DNA of 7,545 nucleotides from Spirochaetia bacterium (lineage in GTDB: Bacteria; Spirochaetota; Spirochaetia; Treponematales; Breznakiellaceae): contig BNUY01000141.1 of NCBI GenBank assembly GCA_025997715.1, positions 1 to 7,545 on the forward strand, in the 5' to 3' direction. Of this stretch, positions 1-6,781 are shown piece by piece. How positions within the stretch are numbered: position 1 is the stretch's first letter; each line of letters opens with the position of its first letter. The notes under the pieces were generated by a model. It worked only from the letters and a program-made list of their open reading frames with translations, was not told where the DNA came from and ran no database searches. A program made the position numbers and the translations under genes.

Positions 1-645
1 GCGCATTGGCGGCTGACATGGTTTAATTCCCAGGGTATTCTCCAGTCCACGGATACCGATGGCGGGGGTAAAACTTCTATCGCGGCGGTTCTGGAATGGG
101 CTAGCCCGGTTCTGGCTTTCCCCTACTGGCCCGGACGGGGCATATACCCCGGGGAAATGCGCCCCGCAGGGGGGATTCTTCCCTTCGATGCGGCGGGCAA
201 AACTGTGCAGCTTAGTTGGCGGGGCGGCATGGAAGCTTGGTTCTACCGGGAACTGTCCGCTGCGCGGAACGCTGCCGCTGCGGGGGCCCACAATAAGCGG
301 CGGCCGGAATACTTCGACTGGCCGCGGTTCCGCTCCCTCATGGACAGCGAGGCCGTACCCGAGGCGGTCCGGAGTGATCCCTGGCAGGTTGATTGGCAGG
401 ACGTAGCGGTCCGTACGGTTAACTCAGGGTTTGACCGGCGGCGCATCAAGGTCCAGGAAGTAGAAGAACTGCTGGTGACCATGGATGCCTCCGAAGGCTC
501 TTTCGCCGGCCCATCCCCCTTTGCGCAGCCCCTGATTCCGGGGGTGGGGTTTCGGGTTAAGGTTACCGCCCGCCCGGATATCTACGTTTCCGCCGGGGGG
601 CGGCTGCGGGTAAACCGGAAAACTTGGGTGTATTATACGTTTTGA
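1..645 (+). CDS. Unrecognised protein, C-terminal part (5' end outside window)
   Basis: The reading frame is open from the first base to a TGA at 643-645, giving 214 residues with no start, so the gene begins upstream of the window. An internal ATG at 157 exists, but the frame upstream of it has the same coding character, so it is not taken as the start. I do not recognise the family. The sequence is rich in Trp, Arg, Gly and Pro, with no obvious membrane segment in the visible part. Its middle (about residues 75-140) looks helical and charged. The last 40 residues look beta-rich and end in the aromatic run TWVYYTF, with Phe as the final residue. That resembles the C-terminal strand of some outer-membrane beta-barrels but is far from proof. 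High GC matches the genes at the right of the window rather than its immediate - strand neighbour. It converges on the lipoprotein gene with a 55-base gap. Confidence 0.75.
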   Translation, partial: AHWRLTWFNSQGILQSTDTDGGGKTSIAAVLEWASPVLAFPYWPGRGIYPGEMRPAGGILPFDAAGKTVQLSWRGGMEAWFYRELSAARNAAAAGAHNKRRPEYFDWPRFRSLMDSEAVPEAVRSDPWQVDWQDVAVRTVNSGFDRRRIKVQEVEELLVTMDASEGSFAGPSPFAQPLIPGVGFRVKVTARPDIYVSAGGRLRVNRKTWVYYTF

Positions 646-700
646 AAATGGACAAATATGATATCCAACTATCGCCGCAAATGAAAACCGGTTTAGCATG

Positions 701-1943
701 TTATTTGACCGTTACCGTTACCCTTGCTGTTCCAACCCAATATGCGTTGTTATCGGCTCCGCGCGCGGAATATCGTATGATGAATTTGCCATCTTTAATA
801 TCATCGAGCGGGACATTACGGCTAAAATAAATATAGTGGTCTTTCCACGTATTTAACGCTGCGGCGTCATCGGGGTCAAAAGTCTGAGTCGTACCTATTT
901 GGGCTCCATTCGATTTCAATAGAGAAACATCAACCCATCCGTCAACTTCTTCCCTTATATCCGTATCAACGGTGATTACAGCGATCGTAAAACCATAGGC
1001 TTTGAAACCGCTGTAACTAAAACCGGTCCCAAGAGTAATGCTATCCCGTAGTTGATCATCATAATTCCCAATACCCAAGAAACCATTATCTTTATGTCCA
1101 ACCTTAAAATCGACACGGGAATCTGTCCAGTAGAACTCCAGTGCAGGAAGTTCACCTGCCGCCGCTAAAATTGCATTGGCATTAATATCAAAAGCGACAT
1201 TGAGTTTTTTTGTATTGGTTGGATTTGCCGTTTCAGAATGTACTAATGCCGTCCATATATTAAGCGGGTCTTTTATTCCATAATACACATTTTTTCCCTG
1301 CAACTTCTTTCGTTATTGGGTTTATCAGAACTTCAGCATAATAATCAACAGCAGCAAAAGCGCCATACCTATACCATCCTGCAGGCCGGCTTGCTAATTT
1401 AAATTCGGTAGTGTCCGTAAATGAATGGGTCGTTTTTAGCTGACTGTATGATGCATAACTCTTGGAAGTAATGATACCGGATTGATATGAAGTACCAAAA
1501 CTCACTCCCACTATATTTGTTATAATATCTATACCAACCCCCGCGCTAACAGTCAAAGCATCTACTGTTTGTACAGAATCAAAAACAGAAGACGAGACCA
1601 CGGATTCTGTTATTTCAGACAGGGTAAATTCCTTTCTGTCATCATATCCATCATGACGGAAAAAACTATAACTTGTTATTAACTGATTATCAATCGAACC
1701 AATCTTGTAGAGCGCTTTAACATACCCGGCTTTCGTATCATGAGCCGCGCCTAAAAACTGGTAATCATTAACTACCGATTGGTTAGATAAATACTCCAGT
1801 ACAACGGTACCAGGAACTGGTTTGGGACCATCATCCCCGCCAGGTATGGGGTTACCGCCGGTTGCGGTATCACACCCGGTGAACGCAAACGCGAATGTCA
1901 GTACTATTGCCAGTACTTCCACAAACCACATAGTCTTTTTCAT
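701..1943 (-). pseudogene. Secreted lipoprotein gene, frameshifted at an A6 run
   Basis: ATG at 1943-1941 follows a strong AGGAGG with 7-base spacing. The N-terminus is a lipoprotein signal: MKK, a hydrophobic core broken by Glu9, then a relaxed lipobox FTG-C24, so the product should be lipidated at Cys24. A Gly/Pro/Asp linker follows at about residues 26-45. The frame runs 227 residues and stops at 1260, but the natural continuation lies in another frame (from 1303 to the TAA at 701-703). Removing one A from the six (1290-1295) turns EVAGKKCVLW into EVAGKNVYYG and gives a single 413-residue protein. Residues 115-175 alternate Ser/Thr with hydrophobics around a Gly-rich centre, followed by a Trp/Tyr-rich GWYRYG segment. 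The C-terminal third is beta-rich. No named family is recognised; a pore-forming beta structure is speculation. GC is clearly lower than in the flanking genes. The shift could be decay, sequencing error or phase variation. Confidence 0.75.
1290..1295 (-). repeat. A6 homopolymer at the frameshift site
   Basis: On the coding (-) strand this is six adenines in the context GGG AAA AAA TGT. In the upstream frame it leads to a stop 10 codons later. With five adenines the downstream 196-residue frame joins without loss. Homopolymers of this kind are typical sites of replication slippage, transcriptional slippage or sequencing error. Six is short for a hypermutable tract. Confidence 0.7.
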
Positions 1944-1950
1944 TTTTTGC

Positions 1951-1956
1951 CCTCCT
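1951..1956 (-). promoter_or_regulatory. Ribosome binding site AGGAGG of the lipoprotein gene
   Basis: A perfect AGGAGG on the - strand sits 7 bases before the ATG at 1943-1941. It fixes the start of the lipoprotein gene. It is the strongest Shine-Dalgarno sequence in the window and suggests the gene was, or is, translated efficiently. No convincing -35/-10 pair was found upstream of it. Confidence 0.85.
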
Positions 1957-1993
1957 ATGGTAAATTGATATTCTTTGCAGCGCGGCGACTCCT

Positions 1994-2030
1994 ATGAAGC
2001 CACCCGCCCCAGATACAAGGCGGGCTTCAT
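1994..2030 (-). terminator. Bulged stem-loop between LRR remnant and lipoprotein gene
   Basis: Arms 1994-2000 (ATGAAGC) plus 2004-2008 (CCGCC) pair with 2019-2023 plus 2024-2030. This gives 12 base pairs, with a 3-base bulge (CAC, 2001-2003) and a 10-base loop. It begins 12 bases after the stop of the LRR remnant, where a terminator would lie, but there is no T-run on the - strand after it. It may be a poor or Rho-assisted terminator, or a structured leader of the lipoprotein mRNA, whose start codon lies about 50 bases further on. Confidence 0.3.
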
Positions 2031-2042
2031 CACATGATCCCC

Positions 2043-2378
2043 CTACTTCTTCGACCAGATAGGCCCGTTCTTGAGATACGTTCCGGGTGTGCGGTTTTGA
2101 CTTTCGTAATAGTTGATAAAACTTTCCTCAAATCCGGCTTTAGTACTGATGTCCGACAAATCTTTAGCGATGGAAATACTAGTCAGCTGATTACCGCTAA
2201 ATGCATATTCCCCAATGGAGGTAACGTTATTACCTAAGGATACTCTGGTCAATTGAGGACCGGAAACAAATGCAATTCTTCCAATAACGGCAACACTATT
2301 GGGGATAGTAATACTGGTCAGATGATTCCCACTAAAAGCTCCCATACCAATGGTGGTAACACTGTCAGGGATGGTGTA
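2043..2378 (-). pseudogene. BspA-like leucine-rich-repeat gene remnant (5'-truncated)
   Basis: This open stretch encodes 111 residues of LRR_5/BspA-type repeats, with units of 22-23 residues of the form [22 protein letters not shown]. About two full repeats are flanked by partial ones. A non-repeat tail follows, ending in [15 protein letters not shown], the usual C-terminal style of treponemal BspA-like surface proteins. The 3' end therefore looks complete and the 5' end is missing: there is no signal peptide, and the first possible start (ATG at 2345-2343) has no ribosome binding site and lies inside a repeat. The repeat sequence continues upstream of that ATG ([11 protein letters not shown]) right up to the TAG stop of the aminotransferase gene, in the same frame. 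BspA-like proteins are cell-surface adhesion-type proteins. This copy is most likely a recombination leftover and untranslated unless the TAG is read through. Confidence 0.8.
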
Positions 2379-3680
2379 CTAAAGCTTACCCGCCGTCTCG
2401 TAAATAGTCCCGTAGATTTCCGCTATCTGCTCTTCATCCAACGCGGCGAAGGCGACCCGGAGTATGCCGGGGCCTAAGGCGATGGTCCCGATGCCGTGCT
2501 CCTTCAGAAGTGTTTGCCGCAGAACTTCTGCGTCCAGACCCTTACAGCGGAAGCTCATGAAGTAGCCGGAGTTGAAGGGCATGGGGCTGAGTTTGGGGTG
2601 GTCAGGGTGCTGCGCGACGAAGGCTTGGACCGCCCGGTAACGGCCCCGGAGTAGTTCGTAGTTGGCCTGTTTTTCGGCGGCGGTCCGGGGGTCCGAGAGG
2701 ACCTTGAGGATCAGGTATTGGGCGGGGGTGTTGGCGCAGGACACGGAGGAGCGGATGGCACCCATGAGTTTTTTACCCAGCGCGTCCTGGTGTTCCGCAA
2801 GAAGGCCCAGGGAGCCGAAGGTAACGAAGGCTACCCGCAGGCCCCAAACGTAGTCTTCCTTGGTGGGGCCGTCGATCTTGATTGCCAGGACCTTTTCATG
2901 GAGGGTGGCCAGGCGGCCGAAGAGGGATTCGCGGGAAATATCATCCTCGTAAAAGAGGCCGAAGTAGGCGTCGTCACAGATCACCAGGATGTCCGCTCCG
3001 CCCTCCGCGGTTTCCCGGATGATGTCCACCAGGGCGTCCGCTTCGGCGCGGGTCGGGGCGTAGCCTGAGGGGTTATTGGGGAAGTTGAAGATAATCCGCA
3101 CCGAACCGGTTTTGGCTTCCTCCCGTATGGCGGCGCTGATGGCGGCAATGTCCAGGCCCTGGGCCGAGGAGGACGTTGCGCCGAAGAAAGGCACCCCCCG
3201 GAGTTTTGCGCCCCGGCGCTCTGAGAAGATCAGGCTGTAGTTGTCCCAGCAGGGGTCGCTGGTGATGAGGGTACTGGTTTCGTCAAGGAACAGATCCGCC
3301 ATGAAGGAAATCCCCGCGGTGATGCCGGGGACTGCGGCGGGGAGGGTGATCCCGTCGGCCTTGAGGGAGGGGTTCTTTTTGAGCAGGGAATCCTTCCAGG
3401 CTTTGCGGACCTCTTCGACCCCTGCGGTAGGGGCATAGGTAACCGTTTCCTTCGCCGAAAGGGTGGGCATGGCGTCGCTGATGGCGGACAGGATCAGGGG
3501 TTGGCCGTTATGAAAGGCCATACCGATGGTGGCGTTTTTTACCGGGGCCAGTAGTTTCGCCTCATTTGACTGGGCGATGATACCCCGGGGGAAAAAGAGG
3601 CGGCGGCCAAGGGAGGACAGAAGCCGACCCGAAACAGAGCCGGCCAAAACGGCGTTGAGTTCGCTTGCAAGTGGATTCAT
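2379..3680 (-). CDS. PLP-dependent aminotransferase, class I/II (fold type I)
   Basis: Predicted cytoplasmic enzyme of 433 residues that uses pyridoxal phosphate to move an amino group between an amino acid and a 2-oxo acid; the substrate cannot be read from sequence. Counted from the ATG at 3680-3678, it shows the PNNPSG motif (201-206), the DxAY cofactor-binding pair (D236, Y239), and the Schiff-base lysine K274 in GPTKED. R282 lies eight residues after the lysine, as for K258/R266 of aspartate aminotransferase. R408 in GILRVAF is the likely substrate carboxylate arginine. All key residues are present. A GTG at 3728-3726 would add 16 residues; I prefer the ATG because MNPLASELNAVL is a typical N-terminus for such enzymes. 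Neither start has a good ribosome binding site. It lies 66 bases after the CLC gene on the same strand, so is probably co-transcribed. Its TAG stop is followed directly by an LRR gene remnant. Confidence 0.9.
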   Translation of the reverse strand: MNPLASELNAVLAGSVSGRLLSSLGRRLFFPRGIIAQSNEAKLLAPVKNATIGMAFHNGQPLILSAISDAMPTLSAKETVTYAPTAGVEEVRKAWKDSLLKKNPSLKADGITLPAAVPGITAGISFMADLFLDETSTLITSDPCWDNYSLIFSERRGAKLRGVPFFGATSSSAQGLDIAAISAAIREEAKTGSVRIIFNFPNNPSGYAPTRAEADALVDIIRETAEGGADILVICDDAYFGLFYEDDISRESLFGRLATLHEKVLAIKIDGPTKEDYVWGLRVAFVTFGSLGLLAEHQDALGKKLMGAIRSSVSCANTPAQYLILKVLSDPRTAAEKQANYELLRGRYRAVQAFVAQHPDHPKLSPMPFNSGYFMSFRCKGLDAEVLRQTLLKEHGIGTIALGPGILRVAFAALDEEQIAEIYGTIYETAGKL

Positions 3681-3746
3681 ATGACTATTAGTATTCCGAG
3701 GAAAGGGGCGAAGGTCAATATGCCGCACACAACAGGAAAAAGGCTT

Positions 3747-5099
3747 TTACCTAAGGGGACCACCCGGGTAGTCGCCCGGCAGCCGCCGTTTTTTAGCCCG
3801 AAGCGTCCGTTCCAGGAGTACGCTGTATACCCCCCGCGAGGCGATCACATCGGTGGTAACAAAGGCGGAAAGGGCTGCCAGGACCAGGCTCACCATGTGG
3901 TTAAAGCTGCCGCTCATCTCCATGATCAGCACAATGCCGGTAACCGGGGCCTTAAACACGGCGGCAAAAAGAGCGCAGGTCCCCAGGAGCATGAAGTTCA
4001 GGGTTTGGGCATCCTGGATGAAGCCAAAGCCGAGGAGCAGTTTCCCCATGATGCTTCCGACAAGGGCGCCGCAGGCCAGGATGGGCAGGAAAATCCCCCC
4101 GGAGGTTCCCGAACCGAAGGAGAATGCGGTGAAGAGCATTTTTACGGCGAGCAGTAATACTATCATCCGTAGGGTTCTGTTGGTATCGTAAAGGGAGTCA
4201 ATAAGATTGTGGCCGCCGCCTGAGACATCGATAAGGAAAAAACCTAAAGGAATGGAGACCAGCAGGGGAAGTATCGGGCGAAGCGCCTGGGGGATATGCA
4301 AGGTATCGTAGAGATCCAGGGAGCCGTAGAGGAGGCGCTTAAAGAGGTCCCCCAGCAATGCGCACAGTATCCCTAACAGGACCACCCAGGGAAATATGTG
4401 GATGGGAAGAAGGGTGATGTGCCGAAAGTTAAAGGCCGGTTTCAGGCCGAAAAAATAACCCGCCGCCAAATCCGCCGCCATGGACGCGCCCATGGAGCAG
4501 GCCAGGACCAGCGGCGAGAAAGAGGACTGCATTTCCTCCATGATAAAAAGCATCCCGGCCAGGGGGGCGTTAAAGGCGGCGGATATCCCGGCGGCGGAAG
4601 CGGCGGAGAACAGAATTTTTCGCTCATGGTGGGGGCGGCGGAACAGGGTAAGCATCCCCATGCCTACATACGCGCCTATCAGTACGGACGGGCCTTCATG
4701 CCCAAGGGAAAGACCAGCCCCCAGACCGAGCACACTGGTAACAAACTTCAGGGGCAGTTCCGGCGCCCAGTCCAAACTTAGTTCCCGAATCAAGACCCCT
4801 TTTATCTGGGGTATGCCGCTGCCCCGGATCATGGGCCGCACCTTTGCCGCCCAGCCGAGGAAGAGGCCAAGCAAACACAGGGCCAGGATAAGACCGGCTA
4901 TCCAGTACCAGGGCTTTCCCGGCAAGAGGGTCCCGTACAGCCACACCCTGAGGGTATTAGCCCGGCCAAGCAGAATACGGAATAGCACAATTACAAGCCC
5001 AACCATGAAACCGATGAGGATGCTTTCCAGGACCACCGCCAAGCGGGTGCCGTACCAGAGCCGGATCGCCTTTTCTATTCGGGTTTTCGGTTTACGCAT
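3747..5099 (-). CDS. CLC-family chloride channel / Cl-/H+ antiporter
   Basis: Integral membrane protein of about 450 residues, close to the usual length of bacterial CLCs (E. coli ClcA is 473) and without C-terminal CBS domains. Counted from the ATG at 5099-5097, the selectivity-filter motifs appear in order. GSGIP is at 93-97; GHEGP at 133-137 carries the gating glutamate E135; LFIMEEM contains E189, equivalent to the internal proton glutamate of ClcA; GGIFLP is at 334-339; and Y425 in VYSVLLERTL matches the central anion-coordinating tyrosine. Both glutamates are present, so coupled 2Cl-/H+ exchange is more likely than a passive channel. Bacterial homologues support acid resistance and anion balance. 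A TTG at 5120-5118 would add seven residues. The only Shine-Dalgarno candidate (GGAG, 5118-5115) overlaps that TTG and lies 15 bases from the ATG, so the start is uncertain. It follows the radical SAM gene by 30 bases and precedes the aminotransferase on the same strand. Confidence 0.95.
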   Translation of the reverse strand: MRKPKTRIEKAIRLWYGTRLAVVLESILIGFMVGLVIVLFRILLGRANTLRVWLYGTLLPGKPWYWIAGLILALCLLGLFLGWAAKVRPMIRGSGIPQIKGVLIRELSLDWAPELPLKFVTSVLGLGAGLSLGHEGPSVLIGAYVGMGMLTLFRRPHHERKILFSAASAAGISAAFNAPLAGMLFIMEEMQSSFSPLVLACSMGASMAADLAAGYFFGLKPAFNFRHITLLPIHIFPWVVLLGILCALLGDLFKRLLYGSLDLYDTLHIPQALRPILPLLVSIPLGFFLIDVSGGGHNLIDSLYDTNRTLRMIVLLLAVKMLFTAFSFGSGTSGGIFLPILACGALVGSIMGKLLLGFGFIQDAQTLNFMLLGTCALFAAVFKAPVTGIVLIMEMSGSFNHMVSLVLAALSAFVTTDVIASRGVYSVLLERTLRAKKRRLPGDYPGGPLR

Positions 5100-5129
5100 G
5101 TAGCGGTAATTATACTCCAATCCGGCGGA

Positions 5130-6719
5130 TTAATAAAGCCGCCCTTTCCCCAGTTCCATCTCCGGCCCCTGCTTCCCCGGCCGCACACGGGCTTTCATGG
5201 GATGGGGCTTAGCCGATGCTGCAAAGCTATCCAGGTCCAGGGCGCCCTCCCCCAGCACATCATCGGGATGATAGGTAAACGTAATGTCCGTACATGCCCC
5301 CTCCGCCAGCGCCCGGCCCCAAGCGCCGTGAAAACGGACCAGATCCCTCACCGCCGGAAGAAGCGCCGTTTTCTTTGCCCTCCGGTACCGCTCTTCGAGA
5401 AAAGCCAGTTGCATTTCCTCAATGGACGCAGTTTTAGTGTGCGCCGCAAAGCCTTCCAGAAAAACGGAGGGCCTAATCCGCAGGGGCCGTAAAACCTGGT
5501 TGAACCATGCCACCGCACGGCCCGAATTGTAGAACAGGTCCGTTGCCTCTGAAAGACGCTCCGCCGTATCCAAATCCGCAGCGGGAAAATCCGGGGTTGC
5601 GCGGACCAGATAGGGGGCTTCACCATCCGCATCCAAGCCGTATTCCGCTGCCTTTTCGAAAAGGGCCGTCCCCGGCAGTATTGCTAAGCGGAACATGTCC
5701 AGGCTGTTGGGGTACAGGGCGAGCGCAAAGTCCAGGCTCCGGCGATACCCGGCAAGGCTGTCCCCGGGCAGACCGTAGATGAGGTCCAGGCCGAAGATCG
5801 CCCCTTCCTCGTTGAGCAAAGCGATCCCTGAGGCGAAACGTCTCCGGTTAAGTTCCCGGCCTATCAGGGCGGAAACCTTTGGATCGGCGGTCTGGAGCCC
5901 TATTTGAAGGGATGCTCCCAGGCTTGCAAAACGCCGGGCCTGTTCACGGGTCAGGCGTTCCGCCCGGACTTCAAAATGCCAGTGCGTTTCCGGCCCCGGG
6001 TTCCGGCGGATTTCATCGGCAATCATACCGAGAATCCGCAAAGCCCTCTTTGCATTACTGTTGAAGGTCGGGTCAAGAACAAACACGTAGGGAATATGCT
6101 CACGGATAAAGAGCCGCAGCTCTTCCCGGAGCCGCTCCTCGGGGAAATAGCGAACCTGCTTCGCACCCTTGGACTCATAACAGTAGGCGCAGGAATAGGG
6201 ACAGCCGCGGGCCAGTTCCCAGAGTACGCCCTCGCGGCCTTTGACATGAAGGGTTCCGTCCAGCCAGGGCGAAGGGAATCGGGACAGGTCGCCGCTTACC
6301 GCCGGTGGAGATTCAGCGAAAAACCGCCGCCTGATAAGCTCCGCCGCAGCGGCCTCCCCTTCGCCGGAGATTACCGCATCAAAGGGGCCGTCTTCGGACA
6401 CCGCGAGACCTTGGGGAAGGGCGCTTGCCTCGGGACCGCCGCAGAACAGAAAAAGTGACGGGTTTTGAGCGCGTATCCGCTTTGCAGCTTCAATGACAAT
6501 AGACCGGTTCCAGTTATATAGGGAAAATCCGACAGCCTGGGGAGCTTCGGCGTTGATTTTTCCAACCAGGTGTTCGGCTCCGTCGGCGGCGAAGGTTTCC
6601 ACCAGGGAAATGGCGAGTTCCGGAAACGCGGCTTTCAGGGAAGATGCGATACAGGCGGCGCCCAGGGGGACCGCGTCGGGGCCCTGCTCAAGATGCACCG
6701 ACGCGAATACGATACGCAT
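5130..6719 (-). CDS. Radical SAM protein with N-terminal B12-binding-type domain
   Basis: 529 residues, predicted cytoplasmic. Residues 1-135 look like a B12-binding (Rossmann-type) domain, with GFSLYNWN (64-71), CGGPEAS (93-99) and SGEGE (118-122). The cobalamin-ligating DxHxxG motif is absent, as in several related families. The radical SAM core follows: C173, C177 and C180 form the CX3CX2C site for a 4Fe-4S cluster, then PTFNSN (217-222), GLQTADP (274-280) and YGLPGDS (315-321). The C-terminal 150 residues resemble the DUF4080-type extension of radical SAM proteins with similar PTFN and GLQ motifs; this is from memory and not checked. Substrate unknown. The ATG at 6719-6717 has only a weak AGGGG, 12 bases upstream. 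A good promoter lies just upstream (6777-6749). It is the first gene of a likely operon with the CLC antiporter and the aminotransferase, and is divergent from the EamA transporter. Confidence 0.92.
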   Translation of the reverse strand: MRIVFASVHLEQGPDAVPLGAACIASSLKAAFPELAISLVETFAADGAEHLVGKINAEAPQAVGFSLYNWNRSIVIEAAKRIRAQNPSLFLFCGGPEASALPQGLAVSEDGPFDAVISGEGEAAAAELIRRRFFAESPPAVSGDLSRFPSPWLDGTLHVKGREGVLWELARGCPYSCAYCYESKGAKQVRYFPEERLREELRLFIREHIPYVFVLDPTFNSNAKRALRILGMIADEIRRNPGPETHWHFEVRAERLTREQARRFASLGASLQIGLQTADPKVSALIGRELNRRRFASGIALLNEEGAIFGLDLIYGLPGDSLAGYRRSLDFALALYPNSLDMFRLAILPGTALFEKAAEYGLDADGEAPYLVRATPDFPAADLDTAERLSEATDLFYNSGRAVAWFNQVLRPLRIRPSVFLEGFAAHTKTASIEEMQLAFLEERYRRAKKTALLPAVRDLVRFHGAWGRALAEGACTDITFTYHPDDVLGEGALDLDSFAASAKPHPMKARVRPGKQGPEMELGKGRLY

Positions 6720-6747
6720 TATGCAAGCATACCCCTGGTACTGGTAA

Positions 6748-6765
6748 AAGTATACATATATACTT
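6748..6765. promoter_or_regulatory. 18-bp inverted repeat, possible operator
   Basis: AAGTATA (6748-6754) and TATACTT (6759-6765) are perfect inverted repeats separated by CATA. The element sits in the only AT-rich part of the short gap between two divergent genes. It covers the -10 box of the radical SAM promoter and lies just upstream of the ribosome binding site of the EamA gene. Its size and symmetry fit a dimeric repressor site that could act on both genes, but AT-rich promoter sequence can also give such symmetry by chance. No regulator gene is in the window. Confidence 0.35.
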
Positions 6766-6777
6766 AATGGAAGACAA
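6749..6777 (-). promoter_or_regulatory. Sigma70-type promoter for the radical SAM gene
   Basis: On the - strand, TTGTCT (6777-6772) serves as -35 with 4 of 6 consensus matches. After exactly 17 bases, TATACT (6754-6749) serves as -10 with 5 of 6. A start of transcription near 6742 would give a leader of about 22 bases before the ATG at 6719. This is the only - strand promoter I can support for the radical SAM, CLC and aminotransferase cluster. Confidence 0.6.
6769..6773 (+). promoter_or_regulatory. Ribosome binding site GGAAG deciding the EamA start
   Basis: GGAAG lies 8 bases before the ATG at 6782-6784. The in-frame ATG at 6767-6769 has no Shine-Dalgarno sequence and overlaps this element, so the second ATG is the better start. 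Confidence 0.6.
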
Positions 6778-6781
6778 AACT

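Noticed and set aside
55..85. Walker A-like stretch (TDGGGKTS) in the left-edge gene
   Set aside because: The first Gly/Ala of the GxxxxGK[ST] motif is an Asp here, and no Walker B or other NTPase motif is visible in the fragment.
685..694. Palindrome AAACCGGTTT between the convergent genes, as a bidirectional terminator
   Set aside because: It has no loop sequence and no T-run on either strand. The possible extension (ATG...CAT) is imperfect, so it would not form a stable hairpin.
758..769. Palindrome TCCGCGCGCGGA
   Set aside because: It lies inside the lipoprotein coding region (SARGAD) and has no loop; most likely a codon-level coincidence.
701..1303. Independent 200-residue gene starting at TTG 1303
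   Set aside because: There is no ribosome binding site or signal peptide, and its start lies inside the upstream frame. It is better explained as the second half of the frameshifted lipoprotein.
3681..4157. 158-codon open frame on the + strand opposite the CLC gene 3' end
   Set aside because: Antisense shadow of the CLC gene with low-complexity Lys/Gly/His-rich translation and no ribosome binding site.
4480..5103. 207-codon open frame on the + strand opposite the CLC gene
   Set aside because: It is antisense to a clearly conserved CLC protein, its translation has no recognisable motif, and long antisense frames are expected in GC-rich codons.
5109..5114. Perfect TATAAT on the - strand just before the CLC start
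   Set aside because: The 17-base-spaced -35 position reads TTTATT, a poor match, and the transcription start would fall at the start codon. The hexamer alone is not enough to call a promoter.
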